Of a stretch of 64,000 nt of DNA, positions 7,324-17,000 are shown piece after piece. The translations under genes were made by a program, and so were the position numbers. Below the pieces are notes generated by a model. The model saw only the letters and a program-made list of their open reading frames with translations. It ran no database searches and was not told where the DNA came from. Position 1 is the stretch's first letter, and the number at the start of each line of letters is the position of its first letter. The DNA is from Cronobacter muytjensii ATCC 51329 (GTDB taxonomy: Bacteria > Pseudomonadota > Gammaproteobacteria > Enterobacterales > Enterobacteriaceae). The stretch is taken from assembly GCF_001277195.1 (NCBI RefSeq), contig NZ_CP012268.1:3596001-3660000 (forward strand), read 5' to 3'.

Positions 7324-9873
7324 ATGAATAAAGATAAAACATTCAGAATGAACATTGTCACCAGGCTGATGTACAATGTTTTTCCTGTTGTCTTTCTATC
7401 CTCACCAATGATGGTGAATGCAGAAACTATTATTTCCAAAGATACCAACAGCAGCTATATCGTTAGCGGTGATACTGATTACATCGTTAACGCGGATGTA
7501 ACGATGTCCTCGTCAAAATCCAAACCTGCCGTCTCTGTTCAGGGCGAAGATATCGTCACCTTTACCAATAATGGCACTATTAAAAATGATTTTGGCAATG
7601 CCATGCAGGTGGAAATAGACGGGCAAAGCTCTTCTATGTTCACGTTACAAAATAATGGCACGATCAGTAGCGTCAATACGGGAATTAGTGTCATTGATGC
7701 CAAAACCCTCAACATCGTCAATACCGGTACAATCTCCGGCAGTGATTATGCGATCTCTTTTGAAAACGACGGCAATAATGCGCTAATCCTGAAAGAAGGC
7801 TCGGTGCTGCAAGGCGATGTGATCACGACAGGCTCAGCGAACAGTACAATTACCCTCAACGACAGCGGCAACGAAGACAGCAATTTTACTGGCGCAAATA
7901 CCGGTGAAGGATTTACATCGCTGACGATGGACGGCAGCGACTGGACGCTGACCGGTGATATCGATCTGACTGGCGACGGCGACAGCCTTATCGTAAAAAC
8001 CGGCAAGCTGACGCTTGGCGGCGAGGTAAAAAATACCGGCGCGTCGCTTATCGACGCTGACGCCACGCTGCAAATCGGTACCGGCAGCGGCGATAACGCG
8101 GCGCTCCAGGGCAACGTCACCAATAACGGGACGCTGATTTTCGACCAGGCGGCGGACTATACTTTCGCGGGCGATATCTCCGGAACCGGTAATCTGGTGA
8201 AAGAAAATGCCAGCACCCTGACGCTGAGCGGCAATAACATTTATAGCGGCGATACCACGCTCAACGGCGGCACGACGCTGCTTGCCGAAAACGGCACGAT
8301 AGGGCCGAACGGCGGCACAGGGAATATCAATATCAACGATGGCGCCACATTTGCTTCTGCGGGCACGGTAAACAGTAACGTGGTTATCGCCGCAGGCGGC
8401 GTGCTGGCGTCCTGGAATGCGGTAAGCGGCAATGAAAACGCCACGACGCCTGCGTCCGGCAACACAATCACCGGCGATGTCACCAACCAGGGCACGCTGC
8501 AAATTGCGGGCGAGGACAGCGTTGGTAACGCGTTTACTATTGATGGCAATTACACTGGCGACACCGGCAGCCTTATCGTGATGAACACCGAGGCGGGAGC
8601 AGACGACTCCCCGACCGATCATCTGGCTATTACCGGCAACAGCGCGGGCAGTTCTTCGCTGGAAGTCACTAATATCGGCGGTCAGGGCGCGCAGACCATC
8701 AACGGCATTGAGCTTATTAGCGTCGGCGGCGCTTCTGATGCGTCCTTCACGCTGGATAAACCGGTTGTCGCAGGGATGTGGGAATATGACCTCTATCAGC
8801 ACGATGACGGCAACTGGTATCTGGAATCAAAAGCCAGCGATACCCCGGAACCAACGCCCGATCCGACACCTGATCCGGACGATAATGGCGGCAACGATAA
8901 CGGCGGGGACGATGGCGGCAATACGCCTCCGGCGCCGGAAGTCTACCGTCCGGAAGCTGGTGTCTACATGGCCAACTACCTGGCGGCGCAGCAGATGTTT
9001 ATGCATAAACGCGATGACCGCGATCAGCTGATGCTGCGCGACGCCGACGATCTGAACACCTGGATGTATGTCAAAGGCGAGTATAACGACGGCCACTTCG
9101 CCGACAGCAACCTCAAATACAAAATTCGCTCCGCCGTGGTGCAACTGGGTAGCGACGTGCTGAGCAAAAATCTCTCAACCGGTACACTGCACACCGGCTT
9201 CATGCTCGGCGCAGGCTATAGCGACACAACGGCCGATGCGCGCCACAACACGCGCTCGGCTGATGGCCGCGTTAACGGCTACAACCTTGGTCTCTATGCC
9301 ACCTGGCAGGAAGACGAAAAACTGCGCCTCGGCAGCTATATCGACAGCTGGGCATCTTACAGCTGGTATAACAGCCAGGTGAACGGCGATGACATGCCGG
9401 GCGAGAAGTATGACAGCCAGGGCTATGCCGCCTCGCTGGAGCTGGGCCACGCCTGGCTGGTACCGTCCGAAAAGGCGCGCACCATGAAATTTGAACCGCA
9501 GGGTCAGGTGATTTACAGCCATCTGGATCAGGATTATCACGTCGAATATAACGGCACCCGCGTCGGTACGCCGGATGATGATGCTGTGCTGGGCCGTGTC
9601 GGTCTTAAAGCGAGCTATGTCGATCAGAAATCGGTGGAAGCCTGGCAGCCTTACGGCGCGGTGAACTGGCTTATCGGTAACGGCATGAGCGATCTGAACT
9701 TTAATGACGAGACGCTCGATTCAAACGTGCCGTCTAATCGCTTCCAGCTGGAAACCGGCGTGAGCGGCAAAATGAACGACGCAACAACCGTATCCTTCCG
9801 CGTTAGCAGCGAATGGGGCGACAACTCCTACAATGCGTACTCCGGCCATATGCTGGTGAACTACCGCTGGTAA
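7324..9873 (+). CDS. Type V secretion autotransporter with beta-helix passenger
   Basis: This protein of 849 residues has three parts. A probable signal peptide covers residues 1 to about 33 (ending in MMVNA). The passenger shows short beta-helix-like repeats (NNGTIKN, NNGTISS, NTGTISG) and, near residues 280-320, a typical autotransporter-associated repeat (GTGNLVKENASTLTLSGNN). An acidic proline/glycine linker at about 505-545 leads to an outer-membrane beta-barrel (about 545-849) with alternating aromatic strands and a terminal NYRW, the usual signal for barrel insertion. The ATG at 7324 is preferred to a TTG at 7312; its ribosome site is weak. The first 500 bases are AT-rich compared with the flanking core genes and with the barrel. 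Nothing shows a protease or adhesin motif I can name, so the passenger's function is unknown. It occupies the gltF position of E. coli. Confidence 0.9.
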   Translation: MNKDKTFRMNIVTRLMYNVFPVVFLSSPMMVNAETIISKDTNSSYIVSGDTDYIVNADVTMSSSKSKPAVSVQGEDIVTFTNNGTIKNDFGNAMQVEIDGQSSSMFTLQNNGTISSVNTGISVIDAKTLNIVNTGTISGSDYAISFENDGNNALILKEGSVLQGDVITTGSANSTITLNDSGNEDSNFTGANTGEGFTSLTMDGSDWTLTGDIDLTGDGDSLIVKTGKLTLGGEVKNTGASLIDADATLQIGTGSGDNAALQGNVTNNGTLIFDQAADYTFAGDISGTGNLVKENASTLTLSGNNIYSGDTTLNGGTTLLAENGTIGPNGGTGNININDGATFASAGTVNSNVVIAAGGVLASWNAVSGNENATTPASGNTITGDVTNQGTLQIAGEDSVGNAFTIDGNYTGDTGSLIVMNTEAGADDSPTDHLAITGNSAGSSSLEVTNIGGQGAQTINGIELISVGGASDASFTLDKPVVAGMWEYDLYQHDDGNWYLESKASDTPEPTPDPTPDPDDNGGNDNGGDDGGNTPPAPEVYRPEAGVYMANYLAAQQMFMHKRDDRDQLMLRDADDLNTWMYVKGEYNDGHFADSNLKYKIRSAVVQLGSDVLSKNLSTGTLHTGFMLGAGYSDTTADARHNTRSADGRVNGYNLGLYATWQEDEKLRLGSYIDSWASYSWYNSQVNGDDMPGEKYDSQGYAASLELGHAWLVPSEKARTMKFEPQGQVIYSHLDQDYHVEYNGTRVGTPDDDAVLGRVGLKASYVDQKSVEAWQPYGAVNWLIGNGMSDLNFNDETLDSNVPSNRFQLETGVSGKMNDATTVSFRVSSEWGDNSYNAYSGHMLVNYRW

Positions 9874-9893
9874 TCGGGCGCGCATAAAAGCAC

Positions 9894-9914
9894 AACCGCC
9901 TCTCGGGGCGGTTT
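9894..9914 (+). terminator. Hairpin just after the autotransporter
   Basis: AACCGCC (9894-9900) pairs with GGCGGTT (9907-9913); only a short T tract follows. It probably acts together with the stronger hairpin beginning at 9921. Confidence 0.5.
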
Positions 9915-9920
9915 ACAATA

Positions 9921-9954
9921 AAAAAGCCGGTATGCGCAAACATACCGGCTTTTC
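9921..9954. terminator. Bidirectional terminator between autotransporter and sspB
   Basis: A perfect 13-bp stem, AAAAGCCGGTATG (9922-9934) with CATACCGGCTTTT (9941-9953), has A/T runs on both sides, so it can end transcription from the autotransporter (+) and from sspAB (-). Confidence 0.88.
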
Positions 9955-9971
9955 ATTATGTGGAGACGTGA

Positions 9972-10463
9972 TTACTTCACAACGCGCAACGCAGGACGTC
10001 CGCCACGCGGCGGCGGCTCGTCATCCGGATCGTTACCATCCGCGTCATCAGGCTTGTCGCCATCAATCACGGACATCACCGTTTCCGGCTCTTCAGCGCT
10101 GTTCTCGTCATTCAGGCTCGCCATCTCTTCATCATAAGCGGCTTCTGGCTCGAACATCGTACCGGCGCCGTTTTCGCGGGCGTAGATAGCCAGCACAGCA
10201 GCCAGCGGTACGGTGACCTGACGCGGTACGCCGCCGAAACGGGCATTAAAGCGCACTTCGTCATTCGCCAGTTCGAGATTGCCCACCGCACGCGGCGCGA
10301 TGTTCAGAACGATTTGCCCATCACGCGCATACTCCAGCGGCACCAGCACGCCCGGCAGCGTCACATCCACGACCAGGTGCGGCGTCAGCTGGTTATCCAG
10401 CAGCCATTCATAAAAGGCACGCAGCAGATAAGGACGACGTGGAGAGAGCTGAGACATATCCAT
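9972..10463 (-). CDS. sspB: ClpXP adaptor protein SspB
   Basis: SspB binds ssrA-tagged proteins (and other substrates) and hands them to the ClpXP protease. The 163-residue protein has the conserved folded N-terminal domain (LSPRRPYLLRAFYEWLLDN to about residue 110), an acidic variable tail, and the C-terminal ClpX-docking peptide GGRPALRVVK. It lies 5 bases after sspA on the same strand, the operon known from E. coli. Confidence 0.98.
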   Translation of the reverse strand: MDMSQLSPRRPYLLRAFYEWLLDNQLTPHLVVDVTLPGVLVPLEYARDGQIVLNIAPRAVGNLELANDEVRFNARFGGVPRQVTVPLAAVLAIYARENGAGTMFEPEAAYDEEMASLNDENSAEEPETVMSVIDGDKPDDADGNDPDDEPPPRGGRPALRVVK

Positions 10464-10468
10464 AAGGT

Positions 10469-11110
10469 TTAACCCCGGGTTTGCAAACGGATTTCGCGCT
10501 CGGCTTCGGTCAGCGACGCCAGGAACGAATCACGTTCAAACACGCGAGTCATGTAGCCTTTAAGCTCTTTAGCGCCCGCGCCGCTGAACTCAACGCCCAG
10601 CAGAGGCAAACGCCACAGCAACGGCGCCAGGTAGCAGTCTACCAGGCTGAATTCGTCGCTCAGGAAGTACGGCTTCTGACCAAATACCGGCGCGATAGCC
10701 AGCAGCTCTTCGCGCAGCTGTTTACGTGCCGCATCGGCTTCCTGTGCGGAACCACTGACGATCACGTTCATCAGTGAGTACCAGTCTTTCTCGATACGGT
10801 GCATATACAGGCGGCTTTCACCGCGAGCGACCGGATAAACCGGCATTAACGGCGGGTGCGGGAAACGCTCATCGAGATATTCCATAATGATGCGCGACTC
10901 CCACAGAGTCAGTTCACGGTCTACCAGCGTCGGCACGCTTTGATTTGGGTTGAGGTCAATCAGATCCTGCGGCAGGTTATCCGTTTCCACATGCTCAATT
11001 TCAAAGCTGACACCCTTTTCAGCCAGCACAATGCGGACCTGATGGCTGTAGATATCAGTAGGACCAGAAAACAGCGTCATTACCGAACGTTTGTTGGCAG
11101 CGACAGCCAT
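10469..11110 (-). CDS. sspA: Stringent starvation protein A
   Basis: SspA is a glutathione S-transferase-fold protein without known transferase activity that binds RNA polymerase and shapes stationary-phase and acid-stress expression. The 213-residue sequence shows the thioredoxin-like N-terminal domain (SVMTLFSGPTDIYSHQVRIV) and the helical C-terminal half (DEFSLVDCYLAPLLWRLPLL). A strong ribosome site (GGAGG) precedes the ATG at 11110. sspB follows in the same transcript. Confidence 0.98.
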   Translation of the reverse strand: MAVAANKRSVMTLFSGPTDIYSHQVRIVLAEKGVSFEIEHVETDNLPQDLIDLNPNQSVPTLVDRELTLWESRIIMEYLDERFPHPPLMPVYPVARGESRLYMHRIEKDWYSLMNVIVSGSAQEADAARKQLREELLAIAPVFGQKPYFLSDEFSLVDCYLAPLLWRLPLLGVEFSGAGAKELKGYMTRVFERDSFLASLTEAEREIRLQTRG

Positions 11111-11421
11111 GAAAACCTCCAGGTATATTCAGAAAGTTACTGCTACCAGCCGCAAACACGACTGGCCTTATCGATTACCCTTCCGTGCCGAACTTACTTC
11201 CGTCTGCAAAACGAACAAAACGTGAACAGTTACCAGCATTTGGGCACAAAATTGGATGATAGTTTACCAGATTTTGCGCAGCTTGTGGTGAGAGGTTTTA
11301 TCCGATTGCCGTAAATGGACGGGATTTCAGTAGATTAGGGACAGATAAAAATTCCGGGCATAAAAAAACCCGGCTGTATGCCGGGTTTTCGCCAATACGA
11401 TTCTGCAAGAGCAGAAAAATA
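11111..11421. other. rpsI-sspA intergenic region
   Basis: These 311 bases separate rpsI from sspA on the minus strand. They contain the rpsI terminator (11362-11389), then probably the sspA promoter. I cannot assign its -35/-10 with confidence, and I see no other gene. Confidence 0.6.
11362..11389 (-). terminator. Intrinsic terminator of rplM-rpsI
   Basis: AAAACCCGGC (11365-11374) pairs with GCCGGGTTTT (11380-11389) around a 5-base loop; on the minus strand a run of seven U follows. Confidence 0.9.
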
Positions 11422-12257
<836 letters not shown>

Positions 12258-12418
12258 TAAAAGCTTACCCAAATATAGAGTTACACGTTGGCGAACACCC
12301 AAACGCTTAAATTGAGTTGAGGTTCACACGACAAAGTCCGCAAACCTACCCCCTCGGATATGTTTTCGGCACACAAAAGTTTCGGGAAAAAAACTTTCTT
12401 GTAACGTGGGGTCGCAAG

Positions 12419-12424
12419 ATTATA
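12419..12424 (-). promoter_or_regulatory. Candidate -10 element of the rplM-rpsI promoter
   Basis: On the minus strand a perfect TATAAT lies at 12424-12419, about 162 bases before rplM. The -35 region is poor, as is common in strong, growth-rate-controlled ribosomal promoters, and a G/C-rich stretch follows downstream. Confidence 0.55.
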
Positions 12425-12507
12425 GAGAAGTCGAGTACAAAGATCGACCCCTTTTATGCGTAAAGTCACAGGATTTGCTCCCCTGCGTGCAGAGGAGCGG
12501 CCAGGCC

Positions 12508-13638
12508 TCAGGCCAGGTGGGGACGCTTGAGGTATTCCTCGCTCTGCATCTCCTGCAAACGCGACAGGCAACGCTGAAATTCAAACGCCAGCTGTTCGCC
12601 CTGATAGATGCGCTCTGGCGGCGCATCCGCCGATACCACCAGCTTCACCTGGCGTTCATAAAACTCATCCACCAGCGCGATAAAACGCCGCGCCGCGTTC
12701 TCGGTGGATGTGGTCATCACCGGCACATCAAACAGCAATACCGTGTGGAACTGGCGCGACAGCGCGATGTAATCGTGCTGGCTACGAGCATCCACGCACA
12801 GGGTAGCGAACGATGCCGCGAGCGTCTGGTTTTCCACGCCAAGCGTAGGCAGCGGGCGATGGTTAATCTCAAGCGACGGTGCCTCACGACGCGGCGCGCC
12901 AGCCAACGCCTGCCAGAGTTTATCCATCTGGCGCGCCGTCGCTTCATCGCGAGGCGACAGCCACAGGTGCGCCTGCGTTAGCGTGCGCAGACGGTAATCA
13001 ATTCCCGCATCGACGTTCATGACGTCGCAATGCGTCTTAATCGCGTCAATAGCAGGCAGAAAGCGCGTACGTTGCAAGCCGTTACGGTAAAGCTCATCCG
13101 GCGGAATGTTGGAGGTCGCTACCAGCGTAATGCCGCGCGCGAACAGCGCCTGCATCAGGCCGCCCAGCAGCATGGCGTCGGTAATGTCGGAAACAAAAAA
13201 CTCATCGAAGCAGATAACGTCGGCCTGCGCTTTAAAGCCGTCGGCGACGATCTCCAGCGGATCGGTTTGCCCCTGCAGCGCGGCGAGTTCTTCATGCACG
13301 CGTAACATAAAGCGGTGAAAGTGCAGCCTGAGCTTACGCTCGCCCGGCAGGCTGTGAAAAAAAAGGTCCATCAGCCAGGTTTTGCCGCGCCCGACGCCGC
13401 CCCACATATATAAGCCGCGTACCGGCGCTTCCTGGGGGCTTTCGTCGCGTTTACCGAACAGCTTGCCGACTTTGGTCAGCAGACCGCCGCGGGCAGGCGC
13501 AGGTTCGGCGGATTTCTGTGAAAGCGCCTGCCAGATAAGATTCAGACGATTTACCGCTTCTTGCTGGACGTCGTCCGGCTGATGGGTGCCCTCGTTCAGG
13601 GCCTGTTGGTAGCGCGATGTCGGAGAGATGCTCTGCAT
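12508..13638 (-). CDS. zapE: Cell division ATPase ZapE (AFG1-like)
   Basis: ZapE (YhcM) is an AFG1-family ATPase linked to the FtsZ ring under stress in E. coli. The 376-residue sequence has the Walker A motif GGVGRGKT at residues 80-87, the Walker B segment DVICFDEFFVSD and the sensor region LVATSNIPPDELY. The gene is convergent with nothing and lies upstream of rplM on the same strand, divergent from zapG, as in E. coli. Confidence 0.97.
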   Translation of the reverse strand: MQSISPTSRYQQALNEGTHQPDDVQQEAVNRLNLIWQALSQKSAEPAPARGGLLTKVGKLFGKRDESPQEAPVRGLYMWGGVGRGKTWLMDLFFHSLPGERKLRLHFHRFMLRVHEELAALQGQTDPLEIVADGFKAQADVICFDEFFVSDITDAMLLGGLMQALFARGITLVATSNIPPDELYRNGLQRTRFLPAIDAIKTHCDVMNVDAGIDYRLRTLTQAHLWLSPRDEATARQMDKLWQALAGAPRREAPSLEINHRPLPTLGVENQTLAASFATLCVDARSQHDYIALSRQFHTVLLFDVPVMTTSTENAARRFIALVDEFYERQVKLVVSADAPPERIYQGEQLAFEFQRCLSRLQEMQSEEYLKRPHLA

Positions 13639-13841
13639 ATATTATTCTTACTTCCTGAAAACGGTTCGCCGCAGCGTGATTTGGCCAAAAAAAGGCCGCT
13701 CTACACTACGCCATGCCGCTCCAGGATTCCACTTCTCCTGAATTAGCGGTTATAGTGGGTTTACCGGTCGACGGCACGCAGACGAGAAACCAAGCCTCGC
13801 CGTTACCACCCTACGGAATCACAAGACAACGGGAGATGTTC

Positions 13842-14240
13842 ATGACCTGGGAATATGCGCTTATTGGGTTAGTCGTCGGCATCATTATCGGCGCCGTCGC
13901 TATGCGTTTCGGTAACCGCAAATTACGTCAACAGCAGGCTCTGCAATATGAGCTTGAGAAAAACAAGGCGGAGCTTGACGACTACCGCGAAGAACTGGTC
14001 AGCCACTTCGCCCGCAGCGCCGAACTGCTGGATAACATGGCGCATGACTATCGTCAGCTTTATCAGCACATGGCGAAAAGCTCAAGCAGCCTGCTGCCGG
14101 AAATGTCCGCTGAGACCAATCCGTTCCGCAATCGCCTTGCGGAATCGGAAGCCAGCAACGATCAGGCGCCGGTACAGATGCCGCGCGACTACTCTGACGG
14201 CGCGTCCGGCCTGCTTCGCACCGGCGCGAAGCGCAACTGA
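13842..14240 (+). CDS. zapG: Z-ring associated protein ZapG (YhcB)
   Basis: This inner-membrane protein of 132 residues has one N-terminal membrane helix (MTWEYALIGLVVGIIIGAVA), then a coiled-coil region (about 25-80) and a polar C-terminus (DYSDGASGLLRTGAKRN). E. coli YhcB/ZapG has been linked to cell division and envelope growth. The start at 13842 is chosen because it matches E. coli and has GGGAG 6 bases upstream; in-frame starts farther upstream would put unrelated residues before the helix. Confidence 0.96.
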   Translation: MTWEYALIGLVVGIIIGAVAMRFGNRKLRQQQALQYELEKNKAELDDYREELVSHFARSAELLDNMAHDYRQLYQHMAKSSSSLLPEMSAETNPFRNRLAESEASNDQAPVQMPRDYSDGASGLLRTGAKRN

Positions 14241-14263
14241 TTCAGCTGACTATCCTTACCGTC

Positions 14264-14290
14264 GGGCGCATATTGCGCCCGCTTTTCTTT
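14264..14290 (+). terminator. Intrinsic terminator of zapG
   Basis: GGGCGCA (14264-14270) and TGCGCCC (14274-14280) form a tight 7-bp stem followed by a T-rich tail. Confidence 0.8.
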
Positions 14291-14414
14291 GGGCGCTGAC
14301 TATGCTTATTCTGAGCGCTGCCGTCCCGATGACAGCATTGTTACGACATTGAGAATTCAATAATATCCGTCTTTTCAGGTTACGGTTTATAACCAGGTTG
14401 CGAGAGCTGCGTTC

Positions 14415-15782
14415 ATGAAAAAACAAACCCTGCTGTTGAGTGCATTAGCGTTAAGTCTCGGTCTCTCTTTCGCGGCACCCGCTCCGGTGTTCGCCGCCCT
14501 GCCCTCGCAGGTGCCGGGCCAGCCTGTGACCCCAAGCCTTGCGCCGATGCTGGAAAAAGTGCTGCCTGCCGTGGTCAGCGTCCAGGTAGAAGGCACCGCC
14601 GTGCAGGAGCAGCGCGTACCGGAAGAGCTGAAAAAGTTTTTCGGCGAATCCATGCCTGACCAGCAGGCACAGCCGTTTGAGGGGCTCGGCTCCGGCGTCA
14701 TTATCGACGCCGCGAAAGGCTATGTGCTCACCAACAACCATGTGATTAACCACGCCGAGAAAATCAGCGTACAGCTTAATGATGGACGCGAGTTCGACGC
14801 CAGACTCATCGGCGGTGACGACCAGAGCGATATCGCACTACTCCAGTTGCAAAACGCCAGCAACCTGACGCAAATCCAGGTAGCGGATTCCGACAAACTG
14901 CGCGTCGGTGATTTCGTGGTCGCCGTCGGTAATCCGTTCGGGCTCGGCCAGACTGCCACCTCTGGCATTGTGTCGGCGCTCGGGCGCAGCGGACTGAATC
15001 TTGAGGGCTTTGAAAACTTCATCCAGACCGACGCCTCCATCAACCGCGGCAACTCCGGCGGCGCGCTGTTAAACCTCAACGGCGAACTTATCGGCATTAA
15101 CACCGCCATTCTCGCGCCGGGCGGCGGCAGCGTGGGTATCGGCTTCGCGATCCCCGCGAATATGGCTCAGACGCTTGCGAAACAGCTGATGCAGTCCGGC
15201 GAAGTGAAACGCGGCCTCCTCGGCATTAAAGGCACCGAGATGAGCGCCGATATCGCCAAAGCGTTCAATCTGAACACGCAGCGCGGCGCGTTTGTCAGTG
15301 AAGTGCTGCCAAACTCCGGCTCCGCCAAAGCAGGCATTAAAGCCGGCGATGTCATTGTCAGCCTGAATGGCCGTCCACTGAACAGCTTCGCGGAGTTGCG
15401 CTCGCGCATCGCCACCACCGAGCCGGGCACCAAAGTGAAGCTTGGCCTGCTGCGTAATGGCAAAGCGCAGGAAGTCGAAGTGACGCTTGATAAGAGCACG
15501 TCGTCTTCCGCCAGCGCCGATATCATCGCCCCGGCCCTGCAAGGCGCGACGCTGAGCGACGGTCAGCTTAAAGACGGCACCAAAGGCATCACGATTGATA
15601 ACGTCGAAAAAGGCAGCGCGGCCGCGCAGGCGGGCCTGCATAAAGATGACGTGATTGTCGGCGTCAACCGCGAGCGCGTTAGTACGATTGCGGAAATGCG
15701 CAAGCTGCTGGCTAGCAAGCCTGCGATCATCGCCCTGCACATCGTGCGCGGCAACGACAGCCTCTATTTACTGCTGCGTTAA
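14415..15782 (+). CDS. degQ: Periplasmic serine endoprotease DegQ
   Basis: DegQ is a periplasmic HtrA-family protease and chaperone. The 455-residue protein begins with a Sec signal peptide (about 1-28, cleavage near VFAA). It carries the complete catalytic triad His109 (NNHVIN), Asp139 (SDIALL) and Ser214 (GNSGG), followed by two PDZ domains (about 260-350 and 365-450). The length equals E. coli DegQ, and it lacks the longer Q-linker of DegP. degS follows in the same direction, with a strong hairpin between them. Confidence 0.98.
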   Translation: MKKQTLLLSALALSLGLSFAAPAPVFAALPSQVPGQPVTPSLAPMLEKVLPAVVSVQVEGTAVQEQRVPEELKKFFGESMPDQQAQPFEGLGSGVIIDAAKGYVLTNNHVINHAEKISVQLNDGREFDARLIGGDDQSDIALLQLQNASNLTQIQVADSDKLRVGDFVVAVGNPFGLGQTATSGIVSALGRSGLNLEGFENFIQTDASINRGNSGGALLNLNGELIGINTAILAPGGGSVGIGFAIPANMAQTLAKQLMQSGEVKRGLLGIKGTEMSADIAKAFNLNTQRGAFVSEVLPNSGSAKAGIKAGDVIVSLNGRPLNSFAELRSRIATTEPGTKVKLGLLRNGKAQEVEVTLDKSTSSSASADIIAPALQGATLSDGQLKDGTKGITIDNVEKGSAAAQAGLHKDDVIVGVNRERVSTIAEMRKLLASKPAIIALHIVRGNDSLYLLLR

Positions 15783-15793
15783 TAAACTGAGGT

Positions 15794-15826
15794 AACGGAC
15801 ATCACGCCGCGTGTGATGTCCGTTTA
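15794..15826 (+). terminator. Strong hairpin between degQ and degS, possible terminator
   Basis: AACGGACATCAC (15794-15805) pairs perfectly with GTGATGTCCGTT (15813-15824) around a 7-base loop, but only three T in a row occur at the end. It may terminate or attenuate degQ transcription, or stabilise the degQ 3' end. Confidence 0.55.
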
Positions 15827-15872
15827 ACTCATGATATGCTGCGCCCGTCCCCTGACTACTTATCTCATACAC

Positions 15873-16940
15873 ATGTTTCTGAAGCTTTTACGCTCGGTGA
15901 TTGCGGGGTTGATCGTAGCAGCGCTGCTGCTGACGCTCGTGCCTTCCCTGCGTCCGTACAATCCGCTGTTGCAGCCGCGGCTCGACAGTAACGATGAGAC
16001 CCCCGTGAGCTATAACCGGGCGGTGCGTCGCGCTGCGCCTGCGGTAGTGAATGTCTATAATCGCAGCCTTGGCGGCAGCAATCGCAGCCAGCTCGAAATC
16101 CGCACGCTCGGCTCCGGCGTTATCATGGACCAACGCGGCTATATTCTGACCAACAAACATGTGATCAACGACGCCGACCAGATAATCGTGGCGTTGCAGG
16201 ATGGCCGCGTGTTCGAGGCGCTGCTGGTCGGCTCCGACAGCCTGACCGATCTCGCGGTGCTGAAAATCAACGCCACCGCCCTGCCGGTTATCCCTATCAA
16301 TCCGCAGCGTATGCCGCACATCGGCGATGTGGTGATGGCAATAGGCAACCCCTATAACCTCGGGCAGACCATCACGCAGGGGATTATCAGCGCCACCGGG
16401 CGCATTGGTCTCAACCCCTCGGGGCGTCAGAACTTCCTGCAAACCGACGCCTCTATCAATCACGGCAACTCCGGCGGCGCGCTGGTGAATTCGCTGGGCG
16501 AACTGATGGGCATTAACACGCTCTCTTTTGATAAGAGCAACGACGGCGAAACGCCGGAAGGCATCGGATTCGCCATCCCGACCCAACTCGCCACGCGCAT
16601 TATGGAAAAATTGATCCGCGACGGGCGCGTCATTCGCGGCTACATCGGCATCAGCGGCCGTGAAATCACGCCTATGCACACGCCTGCGGCGGGTATCGAT
16701 CAGATTCAGGGAATTGTGGTCAATGATGTGGCGCAGGATGGTCCGGCCGCGCGCGCAGGCATTCAGGTGAACGATGTCATTGTGTCGGTAAACAAAAAGC
16801 CGGCTATCTCTGCGCTGGAAACCATGGACCAGGTGGCGGAAATCCGTCCAGGGTCGGTGATCCCGGTAGAAGTGATGCGTAACGATCGCAAGCTCACCAT
16901 CCAGGTGACGATTCAGGAATATCCGGCGACGCCGGAATAG
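15873..16940 (+). CDS. degS: Envelope-stress sensor protease DegS
   Basis: DegS is an inner-membrane-anchored HtrA protease that senses unfolded porin C-termini through its PDZ domain and makes the first cut in RseA, releasing sigma-E. The 355-residue frame from 15873 has an N-terminal membrane anchor (about residues 4-25), catalytic His96 (NKHVIND), Asp126 (LTDLAVL) and Ser200 (GNSGG), and one PDZ domain in the last 100 residues. The upstream ATG at 15831 would add 14 residues in front of the membrane anchor and is not used in E. coli. Confidence 0.98.
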   Translation: MFLKLLRSVIAGLIVAALLLTLVPSLRPYNPLLQPRLDSNDETPVSYNRAVRRAAPAVVNVYNRSLGGSNRSQLEIRTLGSGVIMDQRGYILTNKHVINDADQIIVALQDGRVFEALLVGSDSLTDLAVLKINATALPVIPINPQRMPHIGDVVMAIGNPYNLGQTITQGIISATGRIGLNPSGRQNFLQTDASINHGNSGGALVNSLGELMGINTLSFDKSNDGETPEGIGFAIPTQLATRIMEKLIRDGRVIRGYIGISGREITPMHTPAAGIDQIQGIVVNDVAQDGPAARAGIQVNDVIVSVNKKPAISALETMDQVAEIRPGSVIPVEVMRNDRKLTIQVTIQEYPATPE

Positions 16941-16954
16941 CGCAAGCGCAGGCA

Positions 16955-16988
16955 TAAAAAAACCGGAACCTAAGTTCCGGTTTTTTTT
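16955..16988. terminator. Bidirectional terminator between degS and mdh
   Basis: AACCGGAAC (16961-16969) pairs with GTTCCGGTT (16974-16982). The stem extends into A and T runs on the two sides, so it serves the convergent degS and mdh. Confidence 0.92.
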
Positions 16989-17000
16989 GTTCGTCAGCGC

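Noticed and set aside
15888..16955. 355-codon minus-strand frame opposite degS
   Set aside because: Antisense shadow of a well-supported gene; its sequence shows Arg/His/Asp-rich noise, no domain.
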